This document shows positions 40,266-50,280 of a stretch of 64,000 nt of DNA, piece after piece. Numbering within the stretch: position 1 is the first letter of the stretch; the number at the start of each line of letters is the position of its first letter. The DNA comes from UBA1369 sp964571725 (GTDB lineage: Bacteria; Patescibacteriota; Gracilibacteria; UBA1369). Position numbers and translations under genes: made by a program. Under the pieces are notes generated by a model. The model searched no databases and had not been told where the DNA came from. It saw nothing but the letters and a program-made list of their open reading frames with translations. Where the stretch lies: contig CAZNDB010000002.1 in NCBI GenBank assembly GCA_964571725.1, positions 316,278-380,277 on the forward strand, in the 5' to 3' direction.

Positions 40266-42269
40266 ATGTCATTAGCTCCTGGCAGTCCTGCCGGTTTTGA
40301 TCTGAAATACCCTTATCAGCCAAAAGGGGATCAGCCGCAGGCCATAGAAAAAATTGTGAAAAATCTGAATGCCGGTGTGAAACACCAGACTTTGCTGGGC
40401 GCAACGGGTACCGGCAAAACCTTTACGATGGCTAATGTGATTCAACAGGTACAGAGACCGACTTTGGTGATGGCCCACAATAAAACTCTGGCCGCCCAGC
40501 TGTGTAGCGAGTTCAAAGAATTTTTTCCCAACAACGCGGTAAGTTATTTTGTTTCCTATTACGATTATTATCAGCCGGAAGCCTATATTGCCACAACCGA
40601 CACCTATATCGAGAAGGATGCCGCCATCAACGAAGAAATTTCCAAATTCCGTCATGCCGCCACCACCAATCTGCTGACCAGACGGGATGTGTTAATCGTA
40701 TCTTCGGTCAGCTGTATTTATGGTTTGGGGTCGGTGGAAGATTATAATGCTTTTGCTTTTGAACTTAAGGTCGGTGAGGAGCGCAAACGGGACAAGCTGC
40801 TGCGGCATTTGACCGATATTCAGTACAATCGCAGCCATATGGAGTTCAAGCAGGGAATGTTTCACGTTCTGGGTGACACTCTGGAAATCTTCCCGCCCGA
40901 CCGCGATACCATTTTCCGCATCGAATTTTTTGGCGATGAGATTGAACGTATCACAGAGGCTGATTCGTTTACCGGTGAAGAATATAAAGAGCTCAAATCA
41001 GTGAAGATCTTTCCGGCCAAGCACGATATTACCTCCAAGGAAAAAATAGATCAGGCGGTGGTGCATATTCTCAGGGATATGCAGATTCGCAGGGAGGAAT
41101 TTTTGAAACAGGGGAGGCTGCTGGAAGCGGAAAGAATCAAGACCCGCACCGAATATGACATGGAAATTTTGCGTGAAACCGGTTATTGCCAGGGCATTGA
41201 AAACTATACCCGTTATCTGAACGCCCGTGAGCCCGGTCAGCCGCCGGCCACATTATTGGATTATTTCCCGGATGATTTCCTGCTGATTGCCGATGAATCG
41301 CATATCACCATTCCCCAGATCGGAGGAATGTTTAACGGAAATTATTCCCGCAAGGAAAATCTGGTTAATTATGGTTTTCGTTTGCCTTCCGCCCACGATA
41401 ATCGTCCCTTGAAATTTGAGGAGTTTGAAAAGGCGATTAATCAGGCCGTATATGTTTCGGCCACTCCTGCCGCTTATGAGTTTAAAAACAGCGGGGAACA
41501 TGTGGCTGAACAAATTATCCGTCCAACCGGTTTGTTGGATCCAATGGTAGAGGTGCGTCCCCGCAAAGGCCAGATTGACGATCTGATCAATGAAATCCAG
41601 AAAAGAATCGCGGTCAAGGAAAGAGTTTTGGTGACGACTTTGACCAAGCGGTCGGCCGAAGATTTGACCGATTATCTGACTGATGCAGGGATTAAGGTCA
41701 AATATCTCCATTCCGATATTGAGACGATTGAAAGAATTGAGATTTTGCGCGATTTGCGTCTGGGAAAGTTTGACGTGCTGGTCGGTATCAATCTGCTCCG
41801 TGAAGGACTGGATTTGCCGGAGGTTTCTTTTATTGGAATTTTGGACGCTGATAAAGAAGGCTTCTTGCGTTCCAAGAGCGCTCTTATTCAGACGATCGGA
41901 CGTTGCGCCAGAAATATCAACGGGACGGTGGTGATGTATGCCGATAGGCTTACCGATTCCATGAAGGGGGCGATCGGGGAGACGGAGAGAAGACGAAAAA
42001 TCCAGCATGCTTATAACGTCAAGCACGGAATAACGCCTGAAACTATTATCCGGGCTATCAAGGACATTGCCATGGGGGCCAAGAAAAATGAACCGCCGGT
42101 ACGGAAAATTGATCCCAAGAAGGTTCCCAGGAGCGAATTGTCGAGATTTATCCGTGAACTGGAGGATCAGATGGAGTTGGCGGCTCTTAATCTGGAATTT
42201 GAAAAAGCGGCAGAGTTACGTGACGAAATTGAGATGTTGAAGCAGGAGGCCGGTTCCAAAAAATCCTGA
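40266..42269 (+). CDS. uvrB: Excinuclease ABC subunit B
   Basis: A 667-residue DNA-damage-recognition helicase of nucleotide excision repair, acting with UvrA and UvrC. It has Walker A GATGTGKT (about 45-52), the beta-hairpin region YYDYYQPEAYIATTDTYIEKD, a DEAD-like DESH box, and helicase motifs LVTTLTKRSAEDLTDYL and INLLREGLDLPEVS, followed by QTIGRCARN. A C-terminal UVR domain (about 625-662, LEDQMELAALNLEFEKAAELRDEI) binds UvrC. The length is standard and all motifs are intact. It ends with TGA, showing UGA is a normal stop. Confidence 0.97.
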   Translation: MSLAPGSPAGFDLKYPYQPKGDQPQAIEKIVKNLNAGVKHQTLLGATGTGKTFTMANVIQQVQRPTLVMAHNKTLAAQLCSEFKEFFPNNAVSYFVSYYDYYQPEAYIATTDTYIEKDAAINEEISKFRHAATTNLLTRRDVLIVSSVSCIYGLGSVEDYNAFAFELKVGEERKRDKLLRHLTDIQYNRSHMEFKQGMFHVLGDTLEIFPPDRDTIFRIEFFGDEIERITEADSFTGEEYKELKSVKIFPAKHDITSKEKIDQAVVHILRDMQIRREEFLKQGRLLEAERIKTRTEYDMEILRETGYCQGIENYTRYLNAREPGQPPATLLDYFPDDFLLIADESHITIPQIGGMFNGNYSRKENLVNYGFRLPSAHDNRPLKFEEFEKAINQAVYVSATPAAYEFKNSGEHVAEQIIRPTGLLDPMVEVRPRKGQIDDLINEIQKRIAVKERVLVTTLTKRSAEDLTDYLTDAGIKVKYLHSDIETIERIEILRDLRLGKFDVLVGINLLREGLDLPEVSFIGILDADKEGFLRSKSALIQTIGRCARNINGTVVMYADRLTDSMKGAIGETERRRKIQHAYNVKHGITPETIIRAIKDIAMGAKKNEPPVRKIDPKKVPRSELSRFIRELEDQMELAALNLEFEKAAELRDEIEMLKQEAGSKKS

Positions 42270-42325
42270 CAGCCTTGCAATTATTGACGTTGTGTGTTCC
42301 AATAACGTCTTAATTGTGATTAGGC

Positions 42326-43534
42326 ATGAAAAAAGGAGGATTGCGTCTTATTGACGGTGAAAACGGTGAAGCTTTATCGGCTTATCAGCTTTTATTTGCC
42401 GGAGAAAAAGAGCCTGATTCCGAATTCAGGGAATCATTTTTAAACTCGGCCGCCTCTTTTTTGAAACTGCCTCAGTTTGAGGGCTATGCCAATCTTATTT
42501 ATGATCCTTTTGATCAACTGACCTACCTTATCTGGAGGATAAAAGACGATGAGATGAGAGAATTAGGTGCTGTCCCGGGAGCAACCGTGGCCGGGGTGGA
42601 AAACGTTCAGATAAAACCTGTTGAGCAGGATGATCTGATTTTAAAGTTGAAAAACAAATACGATCTTGATGTTGGTATCGCCGGCCGAAAGGAATTGCTG
42701 GCCGTAGCGGCAGATCTAATAGCCGGTTTGCAGGAACAGCTGAATTGTCTGGAGGAAAACTATTTTTCGGGGCAGGATGAAGGAGGCCAGTCTGCCTATT
42801 TGTTGCAGGCGGAAGGCCCCTTGATGTTTTTGGGAGCCCTCAATTTGTGGCAAAACATTGGGGCCCGGCTTGAGGATCTACGTCATCACCTGGATAACCT
42901 GAAGTTTTCCATGCAGGTTTTTTCCGCGCCCATGGGAGTGAATCATCTGATTATAGAACGTGACAATATCGCTTTTTTCAATGCCTGCACATCGTTATCG
43001 CAGCTGTTGTTTGTATTACAGAATGGCGACAATAAGGATTCACAAAGGGATTTCGGCGCGGTTCTCGACGATCTCGGCGTATATCCGGGCTATCATCATC
43101 AATATTCACATGGCGTAAAACTGATTGTGGGAACGGATCCGGATTTTCAGCTCCACCCGGTGGCGAGCGTGGAAAAATACTTGATTTCCCTGAAGAAAAA
43201 AGCCATTCAAAATTTTTGCCATCTGGCGGTGAAAAAAACGGAACGAAAGGGTGAACAACATCAACATGACAGTCCGGAGGTCAACTCGGTGGAAGTTGAT
43301 CGCGGAAAATTCTTGAGCGGGAAATTACTGGCGGTGATCGGAACTTTGTTGAATTGCCGGCTGGTGGAGGAAGCTGAAGAATTGGTGAGAATATATCAAC
43401 TGGTCAACAACCAGATTGAATTTGATGAATATAATACCCGGGAAACACATTATAAAAATTGGTACGAACAACGTTTAAATCTGAAAAAGAATTTACAGAT
43501 TGCCCGTAAACAGCAGTTCAAGGGTGAGGACTAG
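42326..43534 (+). CDS. Unknown soluble protein, 402 residues
   Basis: I do not recognise this protein. It has no signal peptide or membrane helix. It looks globular, with mixed alpha/beta segments, and a long central helical stretch with ALNLWQNIGARLEDLRHHLDNLKF (about 171-194). A conserved-looking SHGVKLIVGTDPDFQLHPV segment falls near 264-282, and the C-terminal half is charged and helical. It lies 56 bases after uvrB in the same direction and could share its transcript, which hints at but does not show a link with repair. Its stop is 5 bases from the opposing DUF2207 stop. Confidence 0.7.
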   Translation: MKKGGLRLIDGENGEALSAYQLLFAGEKEPDSEFRESFLNSAASFLKLPQFEGYANLIYDPFDQLTYLIWRIKDDEMRELGAVPGATVAGVENVQIKPVEQDDLILKLKNKYDLDVGIAGRKELLAVAADLIAGLQEQLNCLEENYFSGQDEGGQSAYLLQAEGPLMFLGALNLWQNIGARLEDLRHHLDNLKFSMQVFSAPMGVNHLIIERDNIAFFNACTSLSQLLFVLQNGDNKDSQRDFGAVLDDLGVYPGYHHQYSHGVKLIVGTDPDFQLHPVASVEKYLISLKKKAIQNFCHLAVKKTERKGEQHQHDSPEVNSVEVDRGKFLSGKLLAVIGTLLNCRLVEEAEELVRIYQLVNNQIEFDEYNTRETHYKNWYEQRLNLKKNLQIARKQQFKGED

Positions 43535-43539
43535 GGGTT

Positions 43540-45342
43540 TTACCAGCTGCTGCCGCCACCCCCGCCGAAGCCGCCTCCGCTGAAGCCGCCCCCGCCAAAT
43601 CCGCTGGATCCGCCCGAGGCTGAACTTCTGGGGGCGGCCACCATATTGGAAGTCATGCTGCTGTTGAAACTGTTCAGCGTGCGCAGAAAATAATAGGTGT
43701 TGAAATGGTGAAGCATATTGGGGTCTGAACTCTGATACCAGTCAGGTTGGTTTTTATAAAGTCCTTCACAGGTTTTGGCCCATTTGTCAGCTATTCCGAA
43801 AGCGATGGCGTAGGGGAGTATCTTTTCGAAGATGTTTTCTTTTTCATAGAATTTGACGCGGTCCGTTTCGGCGGTCTTAATGAATTCTTCCAGGCCCAGT
43901 ACCCTGATTTGCGTGTCAGCCCCTTTTTGAGTGCGTTTAGGCATGATAAAACCAAAGGCGAAAATCAATGCCGATGAGAGCAGCAGTCCCAGGAAAAGCG
44001 GCAGGTTGATATCACCCAGAAAACTGAGGAAAAAGATGGTGACGAAAAACATTCCCCCTCCGCACCCGAAATAGGAGGTGCGGGCTTCTTCCGGATTGGA
44101 AGCGTAATATTTTTTCTTGATCAGACTGTTATAAATGGCAGTCTTGATGCCCGGGATTTCCTTGTAAAATTTGTATTTGAGATCGCTGAGAGTAATTTTG
44201 GTACTGCTGCCGAAAATGGCTTCGTAAATCTGTGTTTCAAAATCCTGCAGAGAATCTTTTTCGGGAGTCTTGGGGCTGGTTTTCTCCAGTTCGTAATAGG
44301 TGGTTTCTCCCCAGAGCATTTTTTTCTCTTTGCTTTCGATAATTTTCAGATAGCCGCGGGTGGCCAGGTCGATAATGGTGCTGGTGATGTCCTGCATATC
44401 AACCTTGTCGTCCAGCAGGGTACCGATTTCAGCGGGGCGGAGCTGGTCTGGAATATCATATTCCGGCATGATGGTGGAGTGGGTGGCCTTGGGATCGCGG
44501 CCATTTTTATACCAGAGATAATACAGGAAAAAAAAAGTAATTATCGGGACCAGATAGCCCCAATTATCCTGTATAAACCAGCTGAAGATGGTCAGTGAAG
44601 AAGGAAATTTGACTATACCTTTGGGGAAAGAAGCAACGATGGTCAGGCCGGCGGAAGTGGGAAGTAATGAGTTGGTAGAAAACTGATAGGTTTTTCCGTT
44701 CAGAACTTCTGCCTGGCAGTCTTGTTCCTTGCTGTATCCAAACCCGGTGTAACAGATTTTTTTCATCATTTCCTGATCGGTTTCCCGGGGAAGTGTGATG
44801 GTGGCGGATGCTTTGGCGACGGCCGTATCCCAGCCGTTGCCGGTCACGTTCCAGAATAGTTCGTCGTTGTAATCGAACTGATTGAGACCGCGTTCCAGTC
44901 TGTAGTGAATGACATAGGTTTTTAGCTGTCCGTCCACAAAGACGCTTCCCGATCCGATTTTCAAATTGACGTTGTCTCCGGAGTAGGAAGTTTCCACTTC
45001 GTAGGGGGTTCCCTGTTCGTCAGTTACGCTGATCAGGCTGAAGCGCAGATTGAGATTTTGATTGTTTCGGTCCTGATAATGTATCGGCAGATTGCGGATT
45101 ATACCGTGCCGGTTTTCGGATTTGGTAAAATCAGCCTGGATTGTTTCCTTGACCGTGAAAGTACTGTCTTCATTGATGTTGATGTCGGAATGGAAATCGC
45201 GGATGCCCCAGCCGTGGATGTTGTATTGATAAAAATCGATTTCACCATCGGGGGAATACGGTTGGGTCTGGGCGCCGGCCGAAAGCGGCAGGATCAATAT
45301 GGCTAAACAGACCAGTATTTTGATGAAAGTGTGATTTTTCAT
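43540..45342 (-). CDS. DUF2207 membrane protein
   Basis: A 600-residue envelope protein. The signal segment (about 1-24) is followed by an extracellular beta-rich DUF2207 domain (to about 265), a membrane helix (about 272-292), a soluble part (295-425), and a pair of helices (about 430-470). It ends in a Gly/Ser-rich tail (FGGGGFSGGGFGGGGGSSW). This layout is typical of DUF2207 proteins, often encoded beside LemA as here. Function is unknown. lemA is upstream in the same direction but separated by a terminator, so the gene may have its own promoter or depend on read-through. Confidence 0.9.
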   Translation of the reverse strand: MKNHTFIKILVCLAILILPLSAGAQTQPYSPDGEIDFYQYNIHGWGIRDFHSDININEDSTFTVKETIQADFTKSENRHGIIRNLPIHYQDRNNQNLNLRFSLISVTDEQGTPYEVETSYSGDNVNLKIGSGSVFVDGQLKTYVIHYRLERGLNQFDYNDELFWNVTGNGWDTAVAKASATITLPRETDQEMMKKICYTGFGYSKEQDCQAEVLNGKTYQFSTNSLLPTSAGLTIVASFPKGIVKFPSSLTIFSWFIQDNWGYLVPIITFFFLYYLWYKNGRDPKATHSTIMPEYDIPDQLRPAEIGTLLDDKVDMQDITSTIIDLATRGYLKIIESKEKKMLWGETTYYELEKTSPKTPEKDSLQDFETQIYEAIFGSSTKITLSDLKYKFYKEIPGIKTAIYNSLIKKKYYASNPEEARTSYFGCGGGMFFVTIFFLSFLGDINLPLFLGLLLSSALIFAFGFIMPKRTQKGADTQIRVLGLEEFIKTAETDRVKFYEKENIFEKILPYAIAFGIADKWAKTCEGLYKNQPDWYQSSDPNMLHHFNTYYFLRTLNSFNSSMTSNMVAAPRSSASGGSSGFGGGGFSGGGFGGGGGSSW

Positions 45343-45377
45343 ATGACTACCAATTAGGGGATGCCCTTAGGGTTTTT

Positions 45378-45399
45378 AAAAAGCCCCCTTGGCGGGGGC
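45378..45399 (-). terminator. Terminator between lemA and the DUF2207 gene
   Basis: On the minus strand GCCCCC (45399-45394) pairs with GGGGGC (45388-45383), followed by five T residues. It lies just after the lemA stop and would cut or attenuate transcription into the DUF2207 gene. Confidence 0.8.
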
Positions 45400-45413
45400 C
45401 TTTCCTTTTTCAG

Positions 45414-45980
45414 TTATTTTTGCGGTTCGTCGAACGATACTTTGACGTTCTGTCTCTCTTCCGCGTTTTCTATTTCAAAAAACTTGCGTCGTTCGAATTT
45501 GAAAATACCGGCAACTATGTTGTTGGGGAAAATTTCCACCTTGGTGTTGAAATCGCGAACGGTGGCGTTGTAATAACGGCGTGAGAGCTGCAGTTTTTCC
45601 TCTACTTCTTTCAGAGTGGCCTGCAGGTCCATGAAGTTTTGGTTGGCTTTCAGATCGGGATAATTTTCGGCAACGGCAAATAATGTTTTCAATGTTCCGG
45701 TCAGCGCGTTTTCAGCCTGAATCCTTTCTTCGGGAGTCTTGGCGGACATAGCCATGTTGCGGGCCTGCGTGACAGCTTCCAGTGTCTTACTTTCGTGTTT
45801 GGCATAGCCCCGTACAGTTTCCACCATATTGGGAATCAGGTCGTAGCGGCGTTTTAATTGGGTTTCAATATCGGCCCAGCCTTCGTCCACTTTATTTTTA
45901 AGCTGTATCAGTGAATTATACACTCCGACAACGGCCACCGCCACCAGGGCCAGTACGCCTAAAACTATTAATAGTTCCAT
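45414..45980 (-). CDS. LemA-family protein
   Basis: A 188-residue protein with one N-terminal membrane helix (about 4-22) and a helical-bundle domain. The signature segments KNKVDEGWADIETQLKRRYDLIPNMVETVRGYAKHE (about 28-63), ENYPDLKANQNFMDLQATLKEVE and RRYYNATVRDFN are all typical. LemA proteins are widespread and their function is unknown. The partner DUF2207 protein is encoded downstream, and the pair is often found together. Confidence 0.95.
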   Translation of the reverse strand: MELLIVLGVLALVAVAVVGVYNSLIQLKNKVDEGWADIETQLKRRYDLIPNMVETVRGYAKHESKTLEAVTQARNMAMSAKTPEERIQAENALTGTLKTLFAVAENYPDLKANQNFMDLQATLKEVEEKLQLSRRYYNATVRDFNTKVEIFPNNIVAGIFKFERRKFFEIENAEERQNVKVSFDEPQK

Positions 45981-46091
45981 GTTTGCAAATTATATTTAGT
46001 AAAATCGCTATGCCAATTTTAGTGTACTTGGCTCAGCAATGCAAATTTATAGCAGATTTTTGATTCCGGCTGAGAGGGGGGCCGCGATAAG

Positions 46092-47348
46092 CTAAACGGG
46101 CTGGTCTTTTCGGATTTTGGGGTGTCCGGAAGTAACGGGTTTGAGGTCTGAAGTGCCTTCAGTGATGTTGTTGTTGGCGGCGGCGGCGGAGACCTCTTCG
46201 CCGGGCCGGTTTTCCGAATTCTGGGGTTCCGCGGAAAAAACTGTCGGGATGATCATTTCATCATTACCGGGGGTGTATCCGGTTATGGTCAAAACGCTGC
46301 TGGCCAGCGTGAAGATCTTGGTGGAGTCGGATCTGTCCTTGAGGTTTAGATTTAGCTGGAAACTGATCGGGAAAGTGGTGCCGGGATCGATGACCAGGTC
46401 GATTTGATCAAGGTACATTTTATAGGTGGCGATGGGGCTGCTGTTTTGAAATTCCAGTTTAATGTCCTCCAGGGTCTGTATGTCGTCCGGACGGTTGGTG
46501 TTCTGCAGGGTCAGATAAAGTTTTGATCCGCAGGTCGTAACATATTCGGCGTTTAGTCCCTTAAAGGGGATAGCGATGTTTTTGTCGGTTTCCAGATTAG
46601 GTATGATAATCATTGTTTGTTGCGCCGAACAGGGGATGGTCAGTTTATAACTGATGCCGGGGGCGAAATTGAACCTGGCAAAGACGTTGCCTGCCTTGAA
46701 ATTTTCAACAATTTCTCCGTTCTGTTCATAACTGGGCTTATTGTTGATCATTATTTCGTTGACCAGGGGGCGAGTGCTCAAGAATGTTTTTTGATTTAAG
46801 CCGGCTTTTCCCATCGTGTTGCCGTCGGCATCAGTGATTTCGGCGCTTAGGGCGGATTTACAGATGTTGGTGTCATAAAAATAGCGTTGGCTGTTTTTGT
46901 AATAAAGAATCTGGATGATTAGACCGTCGCTGCCGACAGGGATTTCACTACCTTCCTGAACGGCTATCGGGCCCGTATCGTCTTTGCCGTAAACAGCATT
47001 GATGCTTGGTACATACCCGTTATCTATAAAATTGCAGCTGGTTTTACCGTTTTCTATTTTAACCGGGATAATGTTGTCGGAAAGGCTTTTATTGGCATAT
47101 TTGGCGTATACGCTGTATTCCCCGTCGGGAATTTCACCGTTTTGTACTTTGCGGTCGAAATTTTGGCAGTCGGACGGCTGGACACTGTTAAAGTTTCTGC
47201 CCTCGATCCGGCATTCCCTGTAAATGGGTTTCATGCTGTTAAACTTTTCCAGAAGTGATTTGCCCAAGCCGCTGACAACAACTGCAAAGATGATCAGGAC
47301 GAGACCCGTCAGTGCGGCAACAATGGTAATGGTATGTTTTTGGGGCAT
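46092..47348 (-). CDS. Exported or membrane-anchored protein of unknown function
   Basis: A 418-residue protein with one N-terminal membrane helix (about 8-29) and a large, beta-rich outer part. It has six or so cysteines scattered in the outer domain (CRIEGRNF, DCQNFD, SCNFIDNG, NICKSAL, PCSAQQ, TTCGSK), probably disulfide-bonded. The Glu/Asn/Ala-rich C-terminal 60 residues look disordered. I do not recognise the family. It lies between lemA and the DinG-type gene, both on the same strand, with about 100-base gaps. Confidence 0.7.
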   Translation of the reverse strand: MPQKHTITIVAALTGLVLIIFAVVVSGLGKSLLEKFNSMKPIYRECRIEGRNFNSVQPSDCQNFDRKVQNGEIPDGEYSVYAKYANKSLSDNIIPVKIENGKTSCNFIDNGYVPSINAVYGKDDTGPIAVQEGSEIPVGSDGLIIQILYYKNSQRYFYDTNICKSALSAEITDADGNTMGKAGLNQKTFLSTRPLVNEIMINNKPSYEQNGEIVENFKAGNVFARFNFAPGISYKLTIPCSAQQTMIIIPNLETDKNIAIPFKGLNAEYVTTCGSKLYLTLQNTNRPDDIQTLEDIKLEFQNSSPIATYKMYLDQIDLVIDPGTTFPISFQLNLNLKDRSDSTKIFTLASSVLTITGYTPGNDEMIIPTVFSAEPQNSENRPGEEVSAAAANNNITEGTSDLKPVTSGHPKIRKDQPV

Positions 47349-47413
47349 GAAAAAATAATACTATCCCGATATTGTAGCACTTTTGGGGCTTTTTGGAAAG
47401 CTTGGACCGGTTT

Positions 47414-50068
47414 CTAAAGATAGTCGGAAACCTCCGATTCGGAACATTGATGTATCCTGATTCCCTGCGGTAGGGAAGCTATAAATTCCCTGCCGTAACT
47501 TTTTTGTACCAGACGGGAGTCAAGAATGATCACGGCCCCGGTGTCGCGGGAGGATCGAATCAGCCTTCCGAAGCCTTGTTTAAAACGTAAAATGGCTCTG
47601 GGGAGCGAATATTGCTCAAAAGGTTTGGCGAATTGGGCGGAACGTGCCCGGATAATCGGATCGTCCGGAGGGTCAAAGGGCAGTTTCTGGATAATAACGC
47701 AGGTCAGGATGGGGCCGATCAGGTCTACGCCCTCCCAAAAACTATTGGTTCCCAGGATGGCGCAGCTGGCCGGTTCGTCCTGAAAATGTGAGATGATCTT
47801 TCCGCGGCCCCCCGACAGGTTTTGGGCCAGCAGGTTGATTCCAACGGTTTTCAGGTCGGGGGCCAGGTCGTGAAAAACTCTGGCCAGGTCTTTCTTGGCC
47901 GTAAACAGTACCAGTGTCCGTCCGCCGTTTTTATGTATCACGGAGTTGATGACGGAGGAACATTGTTGTAAATATTGCGGGTTTTTAGGGTCGGTCAGAT
48001 CTTCCGGAATAATAATTTTTACCTGGTCGGGATAGCTGAAGTGGCTGGGAATCATCAGGTCTTCAAAGGTTTCTCCCAAGCCCAGTTCTGACCGGATATA
48101 GGAAAAATTGCCATAGGTGGAGAGCGTGGCTGAAGTCAGCACTATCGATTGGTATTCCGGAAAGATTTTGTCGGCAAATATTTCCCTGACCGTCAGGGGA
48201 GCGAAATTCAAGTGAATACTTTCGTCAAAACCACGGTTCATCCAGACAATTTTGTTTTGAGGCTCGTGAAAAAGGCTTTGGAGGCTATGATAGAAGTTCA
48301 GCAAATCGCGGAGGGCTCCCGGCGTTTCACTGTCGGTAATGTCTTCGGAGAGCAGTTTCTTGATAAATTGATCGGCCGCCGCTTCCAGGTCGGGCAACAG
48401 TTCAATCAGTTCTTCTGACAGGGTGTGGCATCTGTTCCAGTGCTCGCTTTCCGCAACGGTCTGATTCAAACCGACTTGAAAAGGTTGTCCGATGGTATTG
48501 CCGGCGTATTTTTCGATGATCATACGGCAGGTTTCGAAGAGTTTTTCGGCGGAGTTTAAAGATGTTGAGCTGAATTTCCGGGATTTTTCATAAAAAGCGC
48601 TCAGTTCCGCGGCAGGGAAGTCGCCGGATTTTAATTTGGACAGACTGTCGAAGAATTTTTCCCAGATTCGGCTTAATCTGCTAAAGCTAAGGGACACCGT
48701 TAAACCATCGGTCAAGGTTTTTTCCAGATGATGGGCTTCGTCTATGATCAGTATTTCGGATGGGGGAAGAATGTTTTTATCGGTAAGGTGGTCCTGGATC
48801 AAAAGGGCGTGATTGACCACGACGATGTCCGCAGTTTCGGCTTTTCGGCGGGCTTTTTCCAGAAAGTCGCCGGGGTGGCTGGTGAGCGGGATGTATTCAG
48901 GGTCGGAACAGATCTCTTCGTAGATCTGGGTTTCCTTGTTCTGCAGATTTAGCTCGTCCAGATCACCGGTTTCGGTTTGATTAAGCCAAATCAGGATTTT
49001 TATGACTGAGGTCAGCTGATGCTCTTCGAAATTTGGTCTTTCCAGAAGCTGACGGAATCTGGCGTGGTCAAAATATTTTTTTCTTCCTTTCAGCACGGCT
49101 ATTTTCAGATCCGGGAAGATCTTTTGGATAAGCGGAAAGTCTTTGCCCACTATCTGGTCCTGCAGATTGTTGGTATAGGTGGAAATTAACACTTTTTTAT
49201 CCAGAAATTTGCGCGCGTATCCGGCCGCCATCAGATAGGCCATGGTTTTCCCCGTACCGGTACCGGCCTCGGCAATCAGGTTGAACTGTTCGCGAAAAGC
49301 CTGGAGGATTTTTTTGAGCAACAATTGTTGTCCGTGGCGATACTCATAGTTCTCAATCAGGTCGTTGATGGGGCTATGTTCACCCAGCAAATCAATAAAA
49401 TCCTGTTCGTTTTTCAGGGTTTTGTTGATGATAAAAGGTGATTCGGTTTGATTGCCGGTCTTTAAAGGTCGTTTGGCAACAGGTTTGGCTTTGGCATTCA
49501 TAAACAGTTCTCCCAGGTCCCACAGGCTGCGGGGAATCAGGGTTTGAATCTGTTTTAGAATGGGGGCGGGGATTTCCGATATTTTGTCCAGGAGAATTTG
49601 GAAAAGCTCCACGCAGACTTTAGCGTCCGACAAAGCCCGGTGTTTATGTTCGTGCTTGATTTTGAGCTGTCTGCTGATGGTGTCGAGGCTGAGGGAGGGG
49701 AGTTCGGGCAGCAGGATATTGGCCAGTTTGAGCGTATCGATTTGTCTGTTTGATATTGGAATCCCTTTGGCTTCCAGAAAAGTCAGGTCAAAATCGATAT
49801 TATGACCGACGATCGGGTGATTGCCTAAAAAAATGCTTAGGTTGCGGGAAACCTGCTCGAAAGAGGGGGCGTCTTTGACTGTTTCGCTGGAAATACCCGT
49901 AATATGGCTGACCATCGCGGGAATTTCGGTGCCCGGATTGATCAGCGTTTCAAATGTTTCTAATATTTTATTTCCTTGGAACTTGACGGCTGCAATTTCC
50001 AGAACCTGGTCGGTCACAGGATCGAAACCGGTAGTTTCCAGATCCAAGGCGATATAGATCTGTTTCAT
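47414..50068 (-). CDS. dinG: DnaQ-type exonuclease fused to DinG helicase
   Basis: An 884-residue protein combining a 3'-5' exonuclease of the DnaQ/epsilon type (about 1-165: ALDLETTGFDP, HNIDFDLTFL, HRALSDAKVC) with an XPD/DinG superfamily-2 helicase (about 230-880). The helicase shows Walker A AEAGTGTGKT, the DEAH box LIIDEAHHLEKTL and the C-terminal GRLIRSSRDTGAVIILDSR. The arrangement matches Bacillus-type DinG. The four iron-sulfur cysteines of XPD/E. coli DinG are not evident. The frame is open to 50089; the ATG at 50068 begins the exonuclease fold directly. The role is probably DNA repair or R-loop/replication-conflict removal. Confidence 0.9.
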   Translation of the reverse strand: MKQIYIALDLETTGFDPVTDQVLEIAAVKFQGNKILETFETLINPGTEIPAMVSHITGISSETVKDAPSFEQVSRNLSIFLGNHPIVGHNIDFDLTFLEAKGIPISNRQIDTLKLANILLPELPSLSLDTISRQLKIKHEHKHRALSDAKVCVELFQILLDKISEIPAPILKQIQTLIPRSLWDLGELFMNAKAKPVAKRPLKTGNQTESPFIINKTLKNEQDFIDLLGEHSPINDLIENYEYRHGQQLLLKKILQAFREQFNLIAEAGTGTGKTMAYLMAAGYARKFLDKKVLISTYTNNLQDQIVGKDFPLIQKIFPDLKIAVLKGRKKYFDHARFRQLLERPNFEEHQLTSVIKILIWLNQTETGDLDELNLQNKETQIYEEICSDPEYIPLTSHPGDFLEKARRKAETADIVVVNHALLIQDHLTDKNILPPSEILIIDEAHHLEKTLTDGLTVSLSFSRLSRIWEKFFDSLSKLKSGDFPAAELSAFYEKSRKFSSTSLNSAEKLFETCRMIIEKYAGNTIGQPFQVGLNQTVAESEHWNRCHTLSEELIELLPDLEAAADQFIKKLLSEDITDSETPGALRDLLNFYHSLQSLFHEPQNKIVWMNRGFDESIHLNFAPLTVREIFADKIFPEYQSIVLTSATLSTYGNFSYIRSELGLGETFEDLMIPSHFSYPDQVKIIIPEDLTDPKNPQYLQQCSSVINSVIHKNGGRTLVLFTAKKDLARVFHDLAPDLKTVGINLLAQNLSGGRGKIISHFQDEPASCAILGTNSFWEGVDLIGPILTCVIIQKLPFDPPDDPIIRARSAQFAKPFEQYSLPRAILRFKQGFGRLIRSSRDTGAVIILDSRLVQKSYGREFIASLPQGIRIHQCSESEVSDYL

Positions 50069-50225
50069 GATAAAGTTTCCTTCGGCCATTAATTTCTAAC
50101 ATAGTAGTAACATTAATACTAATAAAAAGCCTGGATAATGCTTGTGCGAAACTGGCTGGCCGGGGATGGTTTGCAGGGCGTTGAAATTCTCTTAGGGGTT
50201 TAATAAAAAATTATATTATTTAAAA

Positions 50226-50250
50226 TAAGAGGGCTTTGTAAGCCCTCTTA
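50226..50250 (-). terminator. Terminator of the DUF3352/SLH gene
   Basis: TAAGAGGGCTT (50226-50236) pairs perfectly with AAGCCCTCTTA (50240-50250) around a 3-base loop. On the minus strand it is followed by a T-rich run. It lies 31 bases after the stop codon at 50281. Confidence 0.8.
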
Positions 50251-50280
50251 TAGTTACTTGCTTCGTGTTAGGAGTTTAAT

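Noticed and set aside
40266..42269. UGA read as a sense codon (code 25), as in Gracilibacteria and Absconditabacteria
   Set aside because: uvrB, hrpA and the RelE-type toxin end with TGA at their family-typical C-termini, and conserved proteins show no in-frame TGA.
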